NCBI GenBank assembly: GCA_959347315.1
Contig: OY365806.1
Span: 25,815,516 to 25,879,515, forward strand
Origin: Bimastos eiseni
Lineage: Eukaryota > Annelida > Clitellata > Crassiclitellata > Lumbricidae
Length of the DNA stretch: 64,000 nt
Direction of reading: 5' to 3'
Each line of letters starts with the position of its first letter. Position 1 is the stretch's first letter. Below the pieces are notes generated by a model that searched no databases, was not told the DNA's origin, and worked only from the letters and a program-made list of their open reading frames with translations. Below are positions 41,201 through 52,617 of this stretch, piece after piece. The position numbers were made by a program, and so were the translations under genes.

Positions 41201-41610
41201 CAAGCTTCAAATTCACCTTGCTGACATACTGAGTCTGATTTCTGGTATCCTTTCCCTACTGGATATATAATTGGACTCTCTTCAACGGATCATGATGCTT
41301 GCTTACGGTGCACTTGAAACGACCATTGGTTGAGTGTCTTACAATAACAGCGCTATGGAAACTATTGGTTGAGATTAAACAGGGCAGTGAAAAGATTTCT
41401 CTACTGGAACCATTTCTAGTGGTGAGTACAAATACAGGAGAGCTTTTCATTATTTTCAGCTTCCATTGTTTAATTGCTCCGCGCTTCTTTATTTTCTGTA
41501 AAGATACCATAGCCCACCGATAATGGCTTGCAGTCGATTGTCTTTGCCCTGACGAAGAAACGAAGTCAACGAGAGATGAATGTTAACACAAAGCATTAAT
41601 GACTGCTTGT
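38297..41610. other. gene-poor stretch
   Basis: No exon supported. It contains a degenerate catgtatg-type repeat near 38920-38990, AT microsatellite around 39900-39975, and scattered TAGGCCTA octamers. The ORFs at 39100-39330, 40345-40967 and 41256-41523 have no motifs or splice borders. Confidence 0.4.
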
Positions 41611-41700
41611 TAGTCAATGGTAGCAGAGGTGGTGGTAGTAGTTGTGGAGGTGGTAGTTGTGGAGGTGGTGGTGGTAGTTGTGGCGGTTTTACCGGTAGTG
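41611..41700 (+). repeat. (GGTGGTAGT)-type trinucleotide repeat
   Basis: An imperfect tggtggtag/tgtggaggtgg array. It encodes Gly/Ser runs, but nothing around it supports a gene. Confidence 0.8.
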
Positions 41701-42199
41701 GCAATACTAATGCTCAAAGCAACAATAAGACAGATAAACTTTTCTTAAGAAAGACTAGCCGAAAAGTATCGTAAACGTTTGAAGAAAATGTCTAGAAACA
41801 GCAGACACTAACACGTTGACAACGCTGTGGACGATATAAGAGTAGAATGGATTTGATTGGTTGAAATTTCTAATCGATAAAATTAGATCGTGAAGAAATC
41901 AGCTTGTGAGCTTATGCCTCCTATTGCCGCAGACACAGGACAGTGGACTGTTGCTGTCCACGCTCACTACTCTTGGACTTCAACAATCTGTCCAATCACT
42001 GTCCAATCCGACCTGCTCATCTATGACCACGGTCATCAGCAACCGAGAGACATCAGACGAATTGACCAGTTCCACTACCCACACCGTCTTTGTGATAGTT
42101 CTTCTATCACTGCCCCAATTCCCTACTGCCCATTCCTGCCCGTCAAGAGGCGACAGTTCCCTACCCGTGCGATCTACAGGAATTGCGTCAGAGATGTCG

Positions 42200-42490
42200 A
42201 CAACGTGTTTCTTCGGCCTTAGATCTTTCGACGCCTTAATTAGCCGTCCCCATCTCAGCCACCAGCCGCTATATAAGACTCATCCGCTTCGCACCGGCTG
42301 TAAGCGATTGGCCACTCCGCCGAGACGACCGTTCCGAGAGCTCCGAGAATTTTTTATTAGGCGAGCGCGTAAGGACTCGACGCAAATAATCGCGACATCG
42401 AGACAGATAATTATAGGAGTCGGGTTGTTAGGCAATTAAAGGAGAGGCGAACGTTAGACGAGCCGTGTCTGTTTGGAGGAAGCTGGCAGA
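42200..42490 (+). promoter_or_regulatory. GC-rich TATA-bearing segment, LTR- or promoter-like
   Basis: gctatataagactc (TATA-like, about 42269) sits in GC-rich, CpG-containing sequence unlike its surroundings, followed by ggttgttaggcaattaaagg and cgaacgttagacgagccgtg. This resembles the U3-R part of a solo LTR or a core promoter. No partner LTR or downstream gene was seen, so the nature is open. Confidence 0.3.
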
Positions 42491-44556
42491 ACTTCACTCT
42501 TTCTGGTGCCAACACCGTTCTTTTCATCGAAAGGCAGGAAAGTAGTTAGAGTTCTAGTGATTCGGCTTTTGATTTCTACAGCTGAGCTTGGTTACGTTAA
42601 GGTGAGGCAGATGTCCAGGTTGTCGCAACCGTTGTTTAGTAGTCAATATTTTGTCGTTGTCGTCATCGTCATAGATGGGCTTATCTATTTCCTCCTCCTT
42701 CTACTTTTCTTCTTCTTCCTTTTCTTCTTCATCTTCTTCTTCATCGCTATCTTCGGTAATCTTAGGTTTTAGCGTAATTAACTATTGTCATGTTCATCCT
42801 CTTAGATTTTAGCGTATTTAGTTATTTCATGTTAGAGTGTTTGAGAAATAGTTTTTAAAACGCAATCAATCGTTGACGAATAGAATGCCGTTCAAATAGA
42901 AGCTCAAATAAATTACGCTAAAACCTTATAAGACGAAATAGAAGAATTAACTACGCTAAAATCTAAGATTACCCCATCTTCTTACCTCTTATTCTAACTG
43001 TTCTTGCTCTTTGCCTAATATTCTTTTTCTTCATCGCCATCATCATCATCGTCGTCGTCATCATCATCATCATCATCATCATCGTCATCATCATCATCGT
43101 CATCATCATCATCATCATCGTCATCATCACAATTATTGACCATAACATCAATCATCATTGTTGTCACCACTCTTTTAGTTGTCAAAGTCACAATTCTAAT
43201 CGTAGGCCTACTGCGGTTTCTTGATGAGACAATCTTGTATTATTATTATTATTATTGTTATTATTATTTATTATTATTATTATTATTTGAAGTGTCATCT
43301 CAGCAGAGCTCAGAATGCGGCGGAAATGTTCCGAAGAGGCAAATGGCATTTCCCTTTGAAGAACCACCGAGATCCGCTTTCGAAGAAATACGTAGGCGGC
43401 AGGCCCTACGATGTCTCCATTGGATCATGGTTTGAATCACTTATTTCGGCATCCCAACTCAGATATGAACCACTGTCTTTCTTTATTCCAAGTGCCGTTG
43501 GTCTCAAAGGCGATCGTTACAAAGACGTTGGTCTTAGTGATGATGGAACACTTCATCCTACTGGACACGGCTGATCCCATGCCAGGAATCATTCACGTGT
43601 CCAAGAGATAAGCGTGGCACCGTCTGACTGCTTTCTACCCTTCTATTGACAGGCCGAGAAGTTCTCTCTGTGTGTGGAGTTTCGCTTTGTCAAGTAGTGA
43701 CGGCGTTGGCCTTGAAAATTTGGCACGCAATTTTAAGCTGTAGTTTAAAAGCAAAATGAAAGCAGAACGTTTTTAAACAGGAAATGTTCAATTATCGTTC
43801 GCTGTGGAAAGCGGGTAATATATATTAGCTATCCTAGGTCTCGAAAACATCAATACATCGTGACTTAAGTACTAAGTAAGTATGTTCTGACGAAGTTGAA
43901 AATTTCATTCCATTTACAAATTATTTGGTTAAATATTTTAATTTATTTTATTTCGTTAAAGATTGTTGTTGAAATTTTTTTGGTGATTTTTTATCTTTTT
44001 TTGGGACGCATTTGCGTATTTTGCGTCCAAGCAGCGCCGTCACTACTGTCAAGGACTCTCCAGATGCGTCTTTTAGCATACTATGTCGTTTTACAAACCA
44101 GTTCACGAAGCCCTGGTGCGTCGAGTATTTCTCGACAGTGTGGCACAAATGCGGTTCATAGACTGTTTAGGTATTAGCCTCATCCTGACTGGAATTCGAG
44201 TTCACCTGCTGAAAGGCAATGGGTCTGAAGGCGTCTCTCCAGTTTCTTGAGATTGTTTGACTTTAGAAGCGTCAACAATGTAGACTAGGCCTACATCTAG
44301 AACTGGATCGAACTGGTCTAACAGAGCTGAATAATTCCAAGAAAATGTCCGTTATTTTGGTCATTAATTCTGCGTGAAAAGCCTCTGAAAGCAAGTCCCC
44401 TTTCGCCCAAAAATGATACCAATGATAAAATTCTTTTGAGTGGCCTAATTAATTCGCTCCAGTAGGCCTACTTCACTTTTGCAGCAATTTATATATCCAG
44501 GCCTTTTTATAGGTTACGTAATTTCAGAATTTCCTCAATTTTAAGCCAAATTCATA

Positions 44557-44624
<68 letters not shown>

Positions 44625-45391
44625 AGTTTACAGTATCATTACTTTTGAAACGCTGAGTAAGTAACTAAGAAACCACATAATTGAGCGCGAAAGTAAGTAG
44701 CCTACAATTGACTCCACTTACATTCTTCGTGAGCCTCTTCAGAGACGACGAAGCTGAGTAGCTCTTCTAATCAATGCTTCGTTTGATCTGGTCAAGTAGC
44801 CCATGTTAATAACTCCTTACAATGCGGAAAAACTGCACCGAATAGGAAGCGAGTCTGGATATCTATAGTTTCACCAGAGACGCTAGTGTCTCTAATACAG
44901 AAACCGTTGAACAATCGCAAACAGACTTTAAATATGCCGTGGCAGGACGTTAAGCGTAATTACTAGCAACTGCATTCACCGTTTTAACCAGATTATGGTT
45001 AGAAATGGGAATGAAGGATTGGGGAATTGGGTTCAAGCTAAAAGTCAGCGTAAGCCTATACAAGCAAACCAGCAGACACTTTTGACAACACTGTAGACAA
45101 ATAATTCTAATGCGAATAACCCACCAACGTGATTTTACTCATTTCTAATTTCGTAATTAAATAGTAATAAACATAAGGCTTGTACAGACGTCTTCTTTTA
45201 AGAAATAATAATAATAATAATAATTATTATTATCTAAATATCATTGTATAAATAATAATGAAAATAGTAATAATTCTAACCATAATGATTAGGCCTATTT
45301 TTATCATTATTATTTTTCACTGAGGTACATGTAGTAATTATTATTAGGCTATGATATTCTAGGCATTCTACTTCTTACTCGACAGAGCATC
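42491..45391. other. gene-poor stretch with simple repeats
   Basis: Pyrimidine ttcttc run at 42690-42755; (ATC)n at 43030-43130; ATT run at 43236-43290; (TA)n at 44567-44622; AAT run at 45205-45235; a LINE-tail-like ctgaggtacatgtagt at 45318. No gene supported before the neuropeptide exon 1. Confidence 0.5.
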
Positions 45392-45518
45392 ATGGAAGCT
45401 CTTTCGCAACCGAAGCTGCTCACCGTGTGTCTCGTTGTCATCCTCGTTTCAACCGGTTCCGTCTCCATGGAAACAATGGCCAAGCAACGAAAAGTATCAA
45501 CAACAGATAAAAGCCAAG
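45392..45518 (+). CDS. neuropeptide precursor exon 1 (signal peptide)
   Basis: ATG with hydrophobic core LLTVCLVVILVSTGSV at residues 9-24 and likely cleavage after it. Ends in phase 1 at a consensus donor. The 1.9-kb intron holds a LINE fragment and the R2 repeat copy. Confidence 0.85.
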
Positions 45519-48500
45519 GTAACTTACCGAACGGTAGGCAGCCGTCAAATTGCCTGGACGCAATAAGCAATAATGATTATTTATCGCCAAATAGGGTCCA
45601 TATACATGTACGCCTACTCATCACTGATTCTGTCGTAATTAGTTAGACGTCTCTATTCAGTTTCTCAATCACCCTATATAAAGAAGGCTAGCGCTACAAT
45701 ATCAACAGCTGAGTACTTCCTGGAAAATAGCAGATATTAATGCGTTGTCTACGTTTAGTTGATTGTAATAGAACAGTCACAGTGGCTACTAGATACAGTG
45801 ACTGTGTGCGTTCAATTATTTTTGCTAAGGCCACTTGCACTGACTTCTGTAGTAATTAGACAAACTGTCTGGACGCAAACTCAGCAATGTAGTAACCTGA
45901 AAGGGCACGATATAAATTTTCAGAATGAATGTAAGTGCTTTGACACTAAAGAGCGAACGTTCTGGCCACATTATAGTGTCTTTTTGGGTCAAAAATCGTT
46001 CTTCTCTATATCAATAGACATTGCATTATTTAAAATGTCTCAAAATTAATGCGAAATTACTCTTGATCAAGTGACAGAAGCGTCATCTAATAACGCAGCC
46101 ACAAAAGTGCCTTGCTTTTGAGAAAACATCATCCTACCTTACACATTTTGCAAGCACGCACGTAGAGATTCAGCAAATCAGCGAATTATGCACCATAATA
46201 CAGCCACGCAGTAGCCTACCAAGCGCCATTATGTAACCTGAAATAAAATATCCTCTTTGTCTCAGTTGTAAATTCTGTAATTCTCGTAGTCTTAAGTTCA
46301 TAAACTTAAGTCGCTACCTATATAAATTCACCCATGCGATACATTTGTGACGTTACATTATCAGACAAAACTCATAGCAGCTTTCACATGAGGTAAAACA
46401 TTGTAAGAATGGTGTACCTTGTTAACGTTTAGACAATAGCTACTTTCTGGAACTTAATTAAGCATTATCTTATCAAACACTGCGGCGTATATATAGGCGC
46501 GTAATATGAAGTCAACATCAAAGGCCCATTTTAGCCTGAAGTAGGATTCCACCACTGGATATGAAAAATCTTATCTATGGCTATTTGGTTAGGTGACACA
46601 AAATTATGATTAAACAGCAAAGGCAAGTTATAGCTTGCGAGTTGCTTATGAGAGAAATTGAGTTTTGGATGGATAGAGAGAGCACCGCATGTGGTTTCAT
46701 TACCAGACATGACAAACGAATAAACGCTTAAGTCAGATGTCGTGTTCGACAGTATCATATGCCGCATTCACGTCGAACAGGGCCAGTAGGGCAAGAGGCG
46801 ACCTATTCAGGTCAGCTGTAAGAATTTTGATAGCTATAAAATGTAAATTAATTATTAGAATATATTTGGCTTTATCACAAAAGACAGATAACAAAATTTA
46901 AAACGAATAAAAACTAAACTGGCAGAAGGCAAACAATAAATTTGCATAAATGAAGCTGAATAAAACACGCTCGTTAATTAATTTCATTTCGACGTAACTT
47001 AATCAACACAATATTTTGACTAACTATGCTTGTAATTTAATAAGCAAGATACGATGAAATTAGGTTAGACTGTACAGAGGCGGCGATCTCGTTTGACAGG
47101 TGGGGGGGGGCACCCAGTGAGGGGTACGAAATGTGTGGGTGGGATAATCGTATAACGTGTGCCACTGTGCCCTCTCTGCAAAAGGTGGGAGAACTTGCCC
47201 CCCCCTCGGCCTCTGGGATCGCCGCCCATGAGACTGCACTAGACAAGATTATATTATAATATAATCCAATATTATTGGATTAGAATTTTGTGGAATTCGA
47301 AAAAACTGATCCATTTATATTACACAGGCTAATAAAGTTACATATTTAATATAAAATTGACTACCTAAACCAGTCAATTCGATGATTCCTCGATATTTTC
47401 AGATGCCGATCCACAGAATATCAGAATCAAAAGGGCTGCTATCCTCTTCAACGAAGACGATTCACTGCCGGCTTTCCCAACAGCCTACCGACGCGGCGGC
47501 AACTACATCCGGTTTGGTCGTGCTGCTACAGAAAACAGTTACTACCAACCAACTCTGTTAAAACGTGGCGGGTCGTCCAAATTTTACGTACGCTACGGTC
47601 GAGACTTTGAGTTGCCAGAGTACAATTACGATGGCGTTGACATGTACAGGAACCTTGAGAAGACTGCGGACAAGCGCAATCAAAATAAACATTACGTGAG
47701 GTTCGGGCGATCTGTGGATAAACTTCTAATAGGGCAAGATGTTCTGGTAAACGAGAGTCGGGCAGGAGATAATGCGACGTCCACAGAGGGAAAGTCAAAA
47801 GAGAATCAAGCCCCAAAGCAGGATGTACGAGTTGGTGGAAGGTTGGAGAATCTAGACGAACTGGAGAAGCGAGCTCCGAAACAATACGAAAGAAATTCCA
47901 AAGACTTCGACTCAGGAAATGCTGACAAAAGGGCCCCTAAACAGTACGTACGGTTTGGCAGAAATTCCGAAGAGACCGGCTCAGATAATGCTGACAAAAG
48001 GGCTCCTAAACAGTACGTACGTTTTGGCAGAAATAATGATGGTGACGACTCACAAAATGTTGAAAAAAGGGCTCCTAAACAGTACGTAAGGTTTGGCAGA
48101 AATCCCCAAGTTGCGGAATCTGAAAATGTTGACAAAAGGGCTCCTAAACAGTACGTAAGGTTTGGCAAAAATTCAGAAAATGCTGATCCAGAAAATGCTG
48201 ACAAACGGGCCCCTAAACAGTACGTACGGTTTGGCAGAAATTCCAAAGATACCGATCCAGAAAATGCTGACAAAAGAGCGCCTAAACAGTACGTAAGGTT
48301 AGGAAGAAATTACCAAGTGGCCGAATTAGAAAATGCTGACAAACGGGCCCCTAAACAGTACGTAAGGTTTGGCAGAAATTCAGAAGTTGCCGATTCTGAA
48401 AATGCTGACAAAAGAGCTCCTAAACAATACGTACGGTTTGGCAGAAATTCCGAAGATGCCGAGCCAGAAAATGCTGACAAAAGAGCTCCTAAACAGTACG

Positions 48501-50080
48501 TAAGATTTGGAAGAAATTCCGAAGTTGCCGAATTAGAAAATGCTGACAAACGAGCCCCTAAACAGTACGTAAGGTTTGGCAGAAATTCCGAAGATGCCGA
48601 GCCAGAAAATGCTGGCAAAAGAGCTCCTAAACAGTACGTAAGGTTTGGAAGAAATTCCGAAGTTGCCGAATTAGAAAATGCTGACAAACGAGCCCCTAAA
48701 CAGTACGTAAGGTTTGGCAGAAATTCCGAAGTTGCCGAATCGGAAAATGCCGACAAAAGAGCTCCTAAACAATATGTACGGTTTGGCAGAAATTCCGAAG
48801 ATGCCGAGCCAGAAAATGCTGACAAAAGAGCTCCTAAACAGTACGTAAGGTTTGGCAGAAATTCAGAAGTTGCTGAATTAGAAAATGCTGACAAACGAGC
48901 CCCTAAACAGTACGTAAGGTTTGGCAGAAATTCCGAAGTTGCCGAATCGGAAAATGCCGACAAAAGAGCTCCTAAACAGTACGTAAGGTTTGGCAGAAAT
49001 TCCGAAGTTGCCGATTCAGAAAATGCTGACAAGAGGGCTCCTAAACAGTACGTAAGGTTTGGCAGAAATTCCGAAGATGCCGATCCAGAAAATGCTGACA
49101 AACGGGCTCCTAAACAGTACGTAAGGTTTGGCAGAAGTTCCGAAGAGGCCGATCCAGAAAATGCTGACAAACGGGCTCCTAAACAGTACGTAAGGTTTGG
49201 CAGAAATTCCGAAGAGGCCGATCCAGAAAATGCTGACAAACGGGCTCCTAAACAGTACGTAAGGTTTGGCAGAAATTCCAATGAGATCGGCACAGAAAAT
49301 TCCGACAAAAGGGCTCCTAAACAATACGTTCGATTTGGCAGAAATTTCAAAGACTCCGAAAATGCTAACAAGAGGGCTCCAAAACAATACGTACGATTCG
49401 GTAGAAATTTCGAAGGGGTAGACTCAGGAATTTATGACAAAAGAGCTCCAAAGCAGTACGTACGCTTTGGAAGAAATTCAGATGATACTACCGAAAACGA
49501 ACTTTCAGAAAAAAGAGCCCCCAAACAGTATGTGAGATTTGGTAGAGATATCGGAGATATTGAAGATAAAAACGACGATAAAAGGGCTCCGAAACAGTAC
49601 GTTAGATTTGGTAGAAGTTCTGAAAAGTTTGAAAGCGAAAATGACGACAAAAATAATCCTAAACAATATATAGGCCTAAGATTTGAAAGCAATTCAGAAG
49701 ATCCAGAATCAAACAATTCCGATAAAAGAGCAGTTAAATTTGGCAGAAGCATGGAGCAAATTGAAGAATCGAGCGACGCCGAAGCTGAGCTACTTCCTAC
49801 AAACTACATCACATATGGCACAAATCTTGAAAACGAAGACAAACGTGCTCCCAAACAATACGTCAGATTCGGCCGAGATTTCAATAATGAAAATAAGGGG
49901 AGTCCCAAACAAAACACTAAATTTGAAAGAGGTTCCGAGACCGAAATCTATAGAGATATTGAGAAACGGTCATTAGGTCAGATTGTGTTGGTTGGAAGTA
50001 ACAAACAGAGGGAAAGTGGAGCAAAGACAGCACAGCCCAAGCAGTATATTCGCTTCGGAAAACGCCAATTCGTGAGATAA
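45392..50080 (+). CDS. RFamide-type neuropeptide precursor (APKQYVRFamide)
   Basis: Exon 1 is 45392-45518 (donor CCAAG-gtaact) and exon 2 is 47403-50080 (acceptor gatattttcag, stop TAA). The split codon (G plus AT) keeps the frame, giving about 934 residues. Exon 1 encodes a signal peptide (MEALSQPKLLTVCLVVILVS). Exon 2 encodes early divergent peptides (GGNYIRFGR, FYVRYGR, KHYVRFGR), then about 25 copies of KR-APKQYVRF-G-R/K separated by acidic spacers such as NSEVAELENAD, plus a YVRLGR variant, and ends with PKQYIRFGKR. KR sites mark prohormone-convertase cleavage. C-terminal Gly-Arg marks carboxypeptidase trimming and amidation, so secretory neurons would release many APKQYVRF-amides. Such peptides act on GPCRs or peptide-gated channels in other animals. 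Degenerate units (APKQYERNS, PKQYIGLRF, AVKFGR) would not make the standard product. Very strong call. Confidence 0.93.
45519..46734. other. neuropeptide intron 1
   Basis: Mostly AT-rich. An R1-like tail near 45877-45930 (tagtaacctgaaagggcacg..tataaat..gaatgaatg). No exon seen. Confidence 0.5.
46735..46810 (-). pseudogene. LINE reverse transcriptase motif A fragment
   Basis: The minus frame reads SPLALLALFDVNAAYDTVEH then DI and a stop. This is the palm motif A of non-LTR reverse transcriptases (D..AAFDTV.H). Isolated relic inside the neuropeptide intron. Confidence 0.6.
47070..47240 (-). repeat. dispersed repeat R2, copy 2 (inverted)
   Basis: Reverse match to 25090-25240: gcgatctcgtttgacaggtg, a poly-G tract, gagagggcac and gggatcgccgcccatgag. 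It lies in the intron about 160 bases before neuropeptide exon 2. Confidence 0.65.
47926..49650 (+). repeat. 69-bp coding tandem repeat
   Basis: Units of 23 codons with the peptide block (cctaaacagtacgta) nearly fixed and spacers variable. Within it the spacer types DAEP, VAEL and VAES recur in order, a higher-order 207-bp period that points to recent unequal exchange. Later units (from about 49290) are more diverged and vary in length. Confidence 0.9.
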
Positions 50081-50228
50081 GACTTCGACGAAACTTTTCA
50101 ATTTGTAGCCAATGGTTAACAACATTAACAACATTGTACGTCATCATCCGAATTTCGAACTTGATTACCGTGTAAGTAATCCGTGAGATTGCATTAAATA
50201 TGTTAAGGTCATTTATGTCAACATAACA

Positions 50229-50234
50229 ATAAAT
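50229..50234 (+). terminator. poly(A) signal for the neuropeptide gene
   Basis: AATAAA in acaataaattgggtttcaat, about 150 bases after the stop, followed by T-rich sequence. Confidence 0.5.
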
Positions 50235-50499
50235 TGGGTTTCAATAAGCAAGCTGAATTAAAGTCAATTATTTATATTAAACATTCTTACATTCGCCCAT
50301 TCAGTCTCTCTGTCTGTTAATTAACCTCTTTGCTGCCACACACTAAATGATCGCACAAAATAAGCGAAAAATGTGAAAATCATATAATCATGGTGTATAG
50401 TACAGTAGGCTTTAACAGACAGTAAATTATTGCATTTTTGCAGTTCAAAATCAAGAACAAAAAGGCTGAATTCAAGGAACATTTAGGCCCTGTGCAAGA

Positions 50500-50600
50500 A
50501 GACCTGTCATACGGATGGCCTATTCAGTGGACGCTTTCAAAACCAAGTTGAAATCGCACTTGTTCACTATATGGGCTTATCCTGTCTGTTGACTTTGCTG
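50500..50600 (+). pseudogene. LINE C-terminal relic
   Basis: The frame reads RMAYSVDAFKTKLKSHLFT, the FK..LK.HLF ending common to CR1/L2-like LINE proteins, then stops. No other part of the element is seen. Confidence 0.4.
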
Positions 50601-51034
50601 TAATACGGTACGGCGCCATATATAGGCTAAGTAGGCGTTACTATCATTAATAATATATAAAGTAGTTAAAGCTGAGTTAGCAAGTGCATGTTATTTGTTA
50701 TTTAATAAGGGGTCTGAGTGATTATTGTTGAGTGATGTTGTCATCAATATTATTATTATCACGCACTCACCATAACGACAGCAGGATTAGGAGAAAAAGC
50801 CGGGAGAGGTGCGAAGAATAGGAGTCAGTATCTGGTTGGGCACCGCGTTATGTGAGAAACATACACGTTGGCCTAAATGTGGCGCCATAGTAGAACTCAA
50901 TGGCCATCAAGGATTCTCAGACCAACTGCATTCAAAGAGTCCAACGGCTTTTCCAGATGTGACGGCAAACCTCTGATGGAGTCAACATTATAGACCTACC
51001 TTGGTCATGAGTTTGTCTGGTGTGGGATGTTACG

Positions 51035-51775
51035 GACAGGGATGTGTCTCGAGACAGGAAAACTGCGGTCTTGGTTTTGAATGCGTCGGTCTTGGACCAT
51101 CGGTCTTGGTCTCGGTCTCGAATGCGTCGGTCTTGGCTTTAAAGGAACGGTCTTACAACATGGGATTGGTCTCCATCTTAGATTAGCGTTCTTGGTCATT
51201 TGTCGTGTCAGAGCAATTTTTTTATATCTGTCAGTTATTTTTGATTATTAGAGACACCGGATGTTTAGGCCCTACGCGATAGATATAGATTTATGGCTTG
51301 CTGACCATCTATATATACACGTTACTATGGGCAAAAACTGCATTTGCAAGCAAACTAATAATCTAGCAATCGGCCTCGTGTCGACACAATTTCGAGTACA
51401 AGTACGCCATTCAAAAGGAACTTACATCAATCTACATGTTCAAATGTCTCAAAAGTATTTACCTATCGCATACTTTAAGTAATTTATAGTGTGATATTCT
51501 CAGGCCGAAACCTAGGGCTGAACCCGCAAAAGTTCAGACTGGCCGGTAAAACGGTTTTCTGGACCATGATTAAGATTAGTATTCTTCAGCAATAAAATTA
51601 ATGTTTCAAGCGTGTTATTCCGTTTTAGCGTCTTAATAAATTAAATTGTTTATAAAAAGAGTATCGGTCTTGATCTTGATCTCGGACCATCGGTCTCGGA
51701 CCACCAGGTCTCGGTCTTGGACCTTACGGTCTTAGTCTCGGTTTCAAGGTTTTAGCTCGTGCTCAACACTGTATG
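51035..51775 (+). repeat. (GAGACC)-rich repeat, copy B with insertion
   Basis: Two blocks of ggtcttggtctcggtctcga type (51045-51175 and 51660-51760) flank about 480 bases of unrelated sequence. The right end gctcaacactg resembles the CAGTGTTG terminus of the complete copy at 61515. No target duplication was confirmed. Confidence 0.5.
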
Positions 51776-51829
51776 GTAACGGTGATGGATACTTTTGCAG
51801 CTACCTATGAGCATTTAACATCGCAAAGC

Positions 51830-52070
51830 GTAGGTGCCGCAGCAGAAAAGGCAGGTCACGACATTCAATGCAAATATGCAAAAATCTCCGTCACACCATT
51901 TCGCCTGTTGCAGTCGAAACCGCAGAAAGCTGCACCCCGATCACTAGCGTTCGCCGCAAAGAACTAGAGACAAGACCTCAACAGCGACAGGTGACCAGCC
52001 ATATATTTCAGCATTCATTCGTCTGTTTTTGGCACATCTGATTGGAGATCGGAGACTGATGGACGCTTAC
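51830..52070 (+). pseudogene. possible LINE C-terminal relic
   Basis: Across stops: AAEKAGHDIQCKYAKIS, SLAFAAKN, then YFSAFIRLFLAHLIGDRRL. The order resembles the tail of RT proteins that end ...KY..L...F.P.A.ET... FL..L..R......D.R...YL.QR. Weak, one frame only. Confidence 0.25.
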
Positions 52071-52075
52071 GCTCA

Positions 52076-52558
52076 AGCCCGGATCTAGATGTAGGCGAAG
52101 TAGGCGACGGCTTACGGCGGCAAATTTAGCCATTTTTCAGAGGCGGCACTTTTATTGAATTAAATAAATATGCATAGCATAGGAAAATAATATTTACTTA
52201 GTCCACAATATTCTAAATTATTTTTAAATATATTTTCTCATTTCAATAAATAATAATAATAATAGTTCATCTGCTTCTTCTCCTTTCAACATGCTCAACA
52301 AAAATCTTTATTATTTGATTTCGATTCGCTTTTCGTCAATTAAGTTCAACTTCCGGTTATTAGCGCCTTGTTTATAATTATCAATGTCAGTTAAAAACTT
52401 TAAGTTTTAAATCGAATAGAAATAGGATATTTAATTAAAATTAATACCCTTAAATGCAAAAAATATCATAACCAAATGGCGGATGGTAGAGGAAGAAAGG
52501 CAGCGATTGTCTGGGTCAGACTATAAATAAATAAGGCTCGGACGTGAATCATCTGCTT
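52076..52558. other. intergenic, no gene seen
   Basis: AT-rich, nothing supported. Confidence 0.4.
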
Positions 52559-52559
52559 C

Positions 52560-52617
52560 TAAATATGAAAATATTTTATTGAGCACAGAATGCTCAATAG
52601 AATATTTTCATATTAGA
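52560..52617. repeat. 24-bp-arm hairpin
   Basis: aaatatgaaaatattttatt gagca and tgctcaatagaatattttca tatt are inverted with one mismatch around a five-base loop (cagaa). Either a fold-back element core or a small-RNA-like hairpin. Confidence 0.7.

Noticed and set aside
41890..42439. Two overlapping ORFs of 110 and 177 codons
   Set aside because: No start context, splice borders or family motif, and both run through the GC-rich promoter- or LTR-like segment where long open frames occur by composition.
48310..49371. A 353-codon open frame on the minus strand of the neuropeptide array
   Set aside because: It is the antisense of a 69-bp in-frame tandem repeat (69 is divisible by three), so one antisense frame stays open throughout. 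The sense frame has a signal peptide, processing sites and splice borders; the antisense has none.
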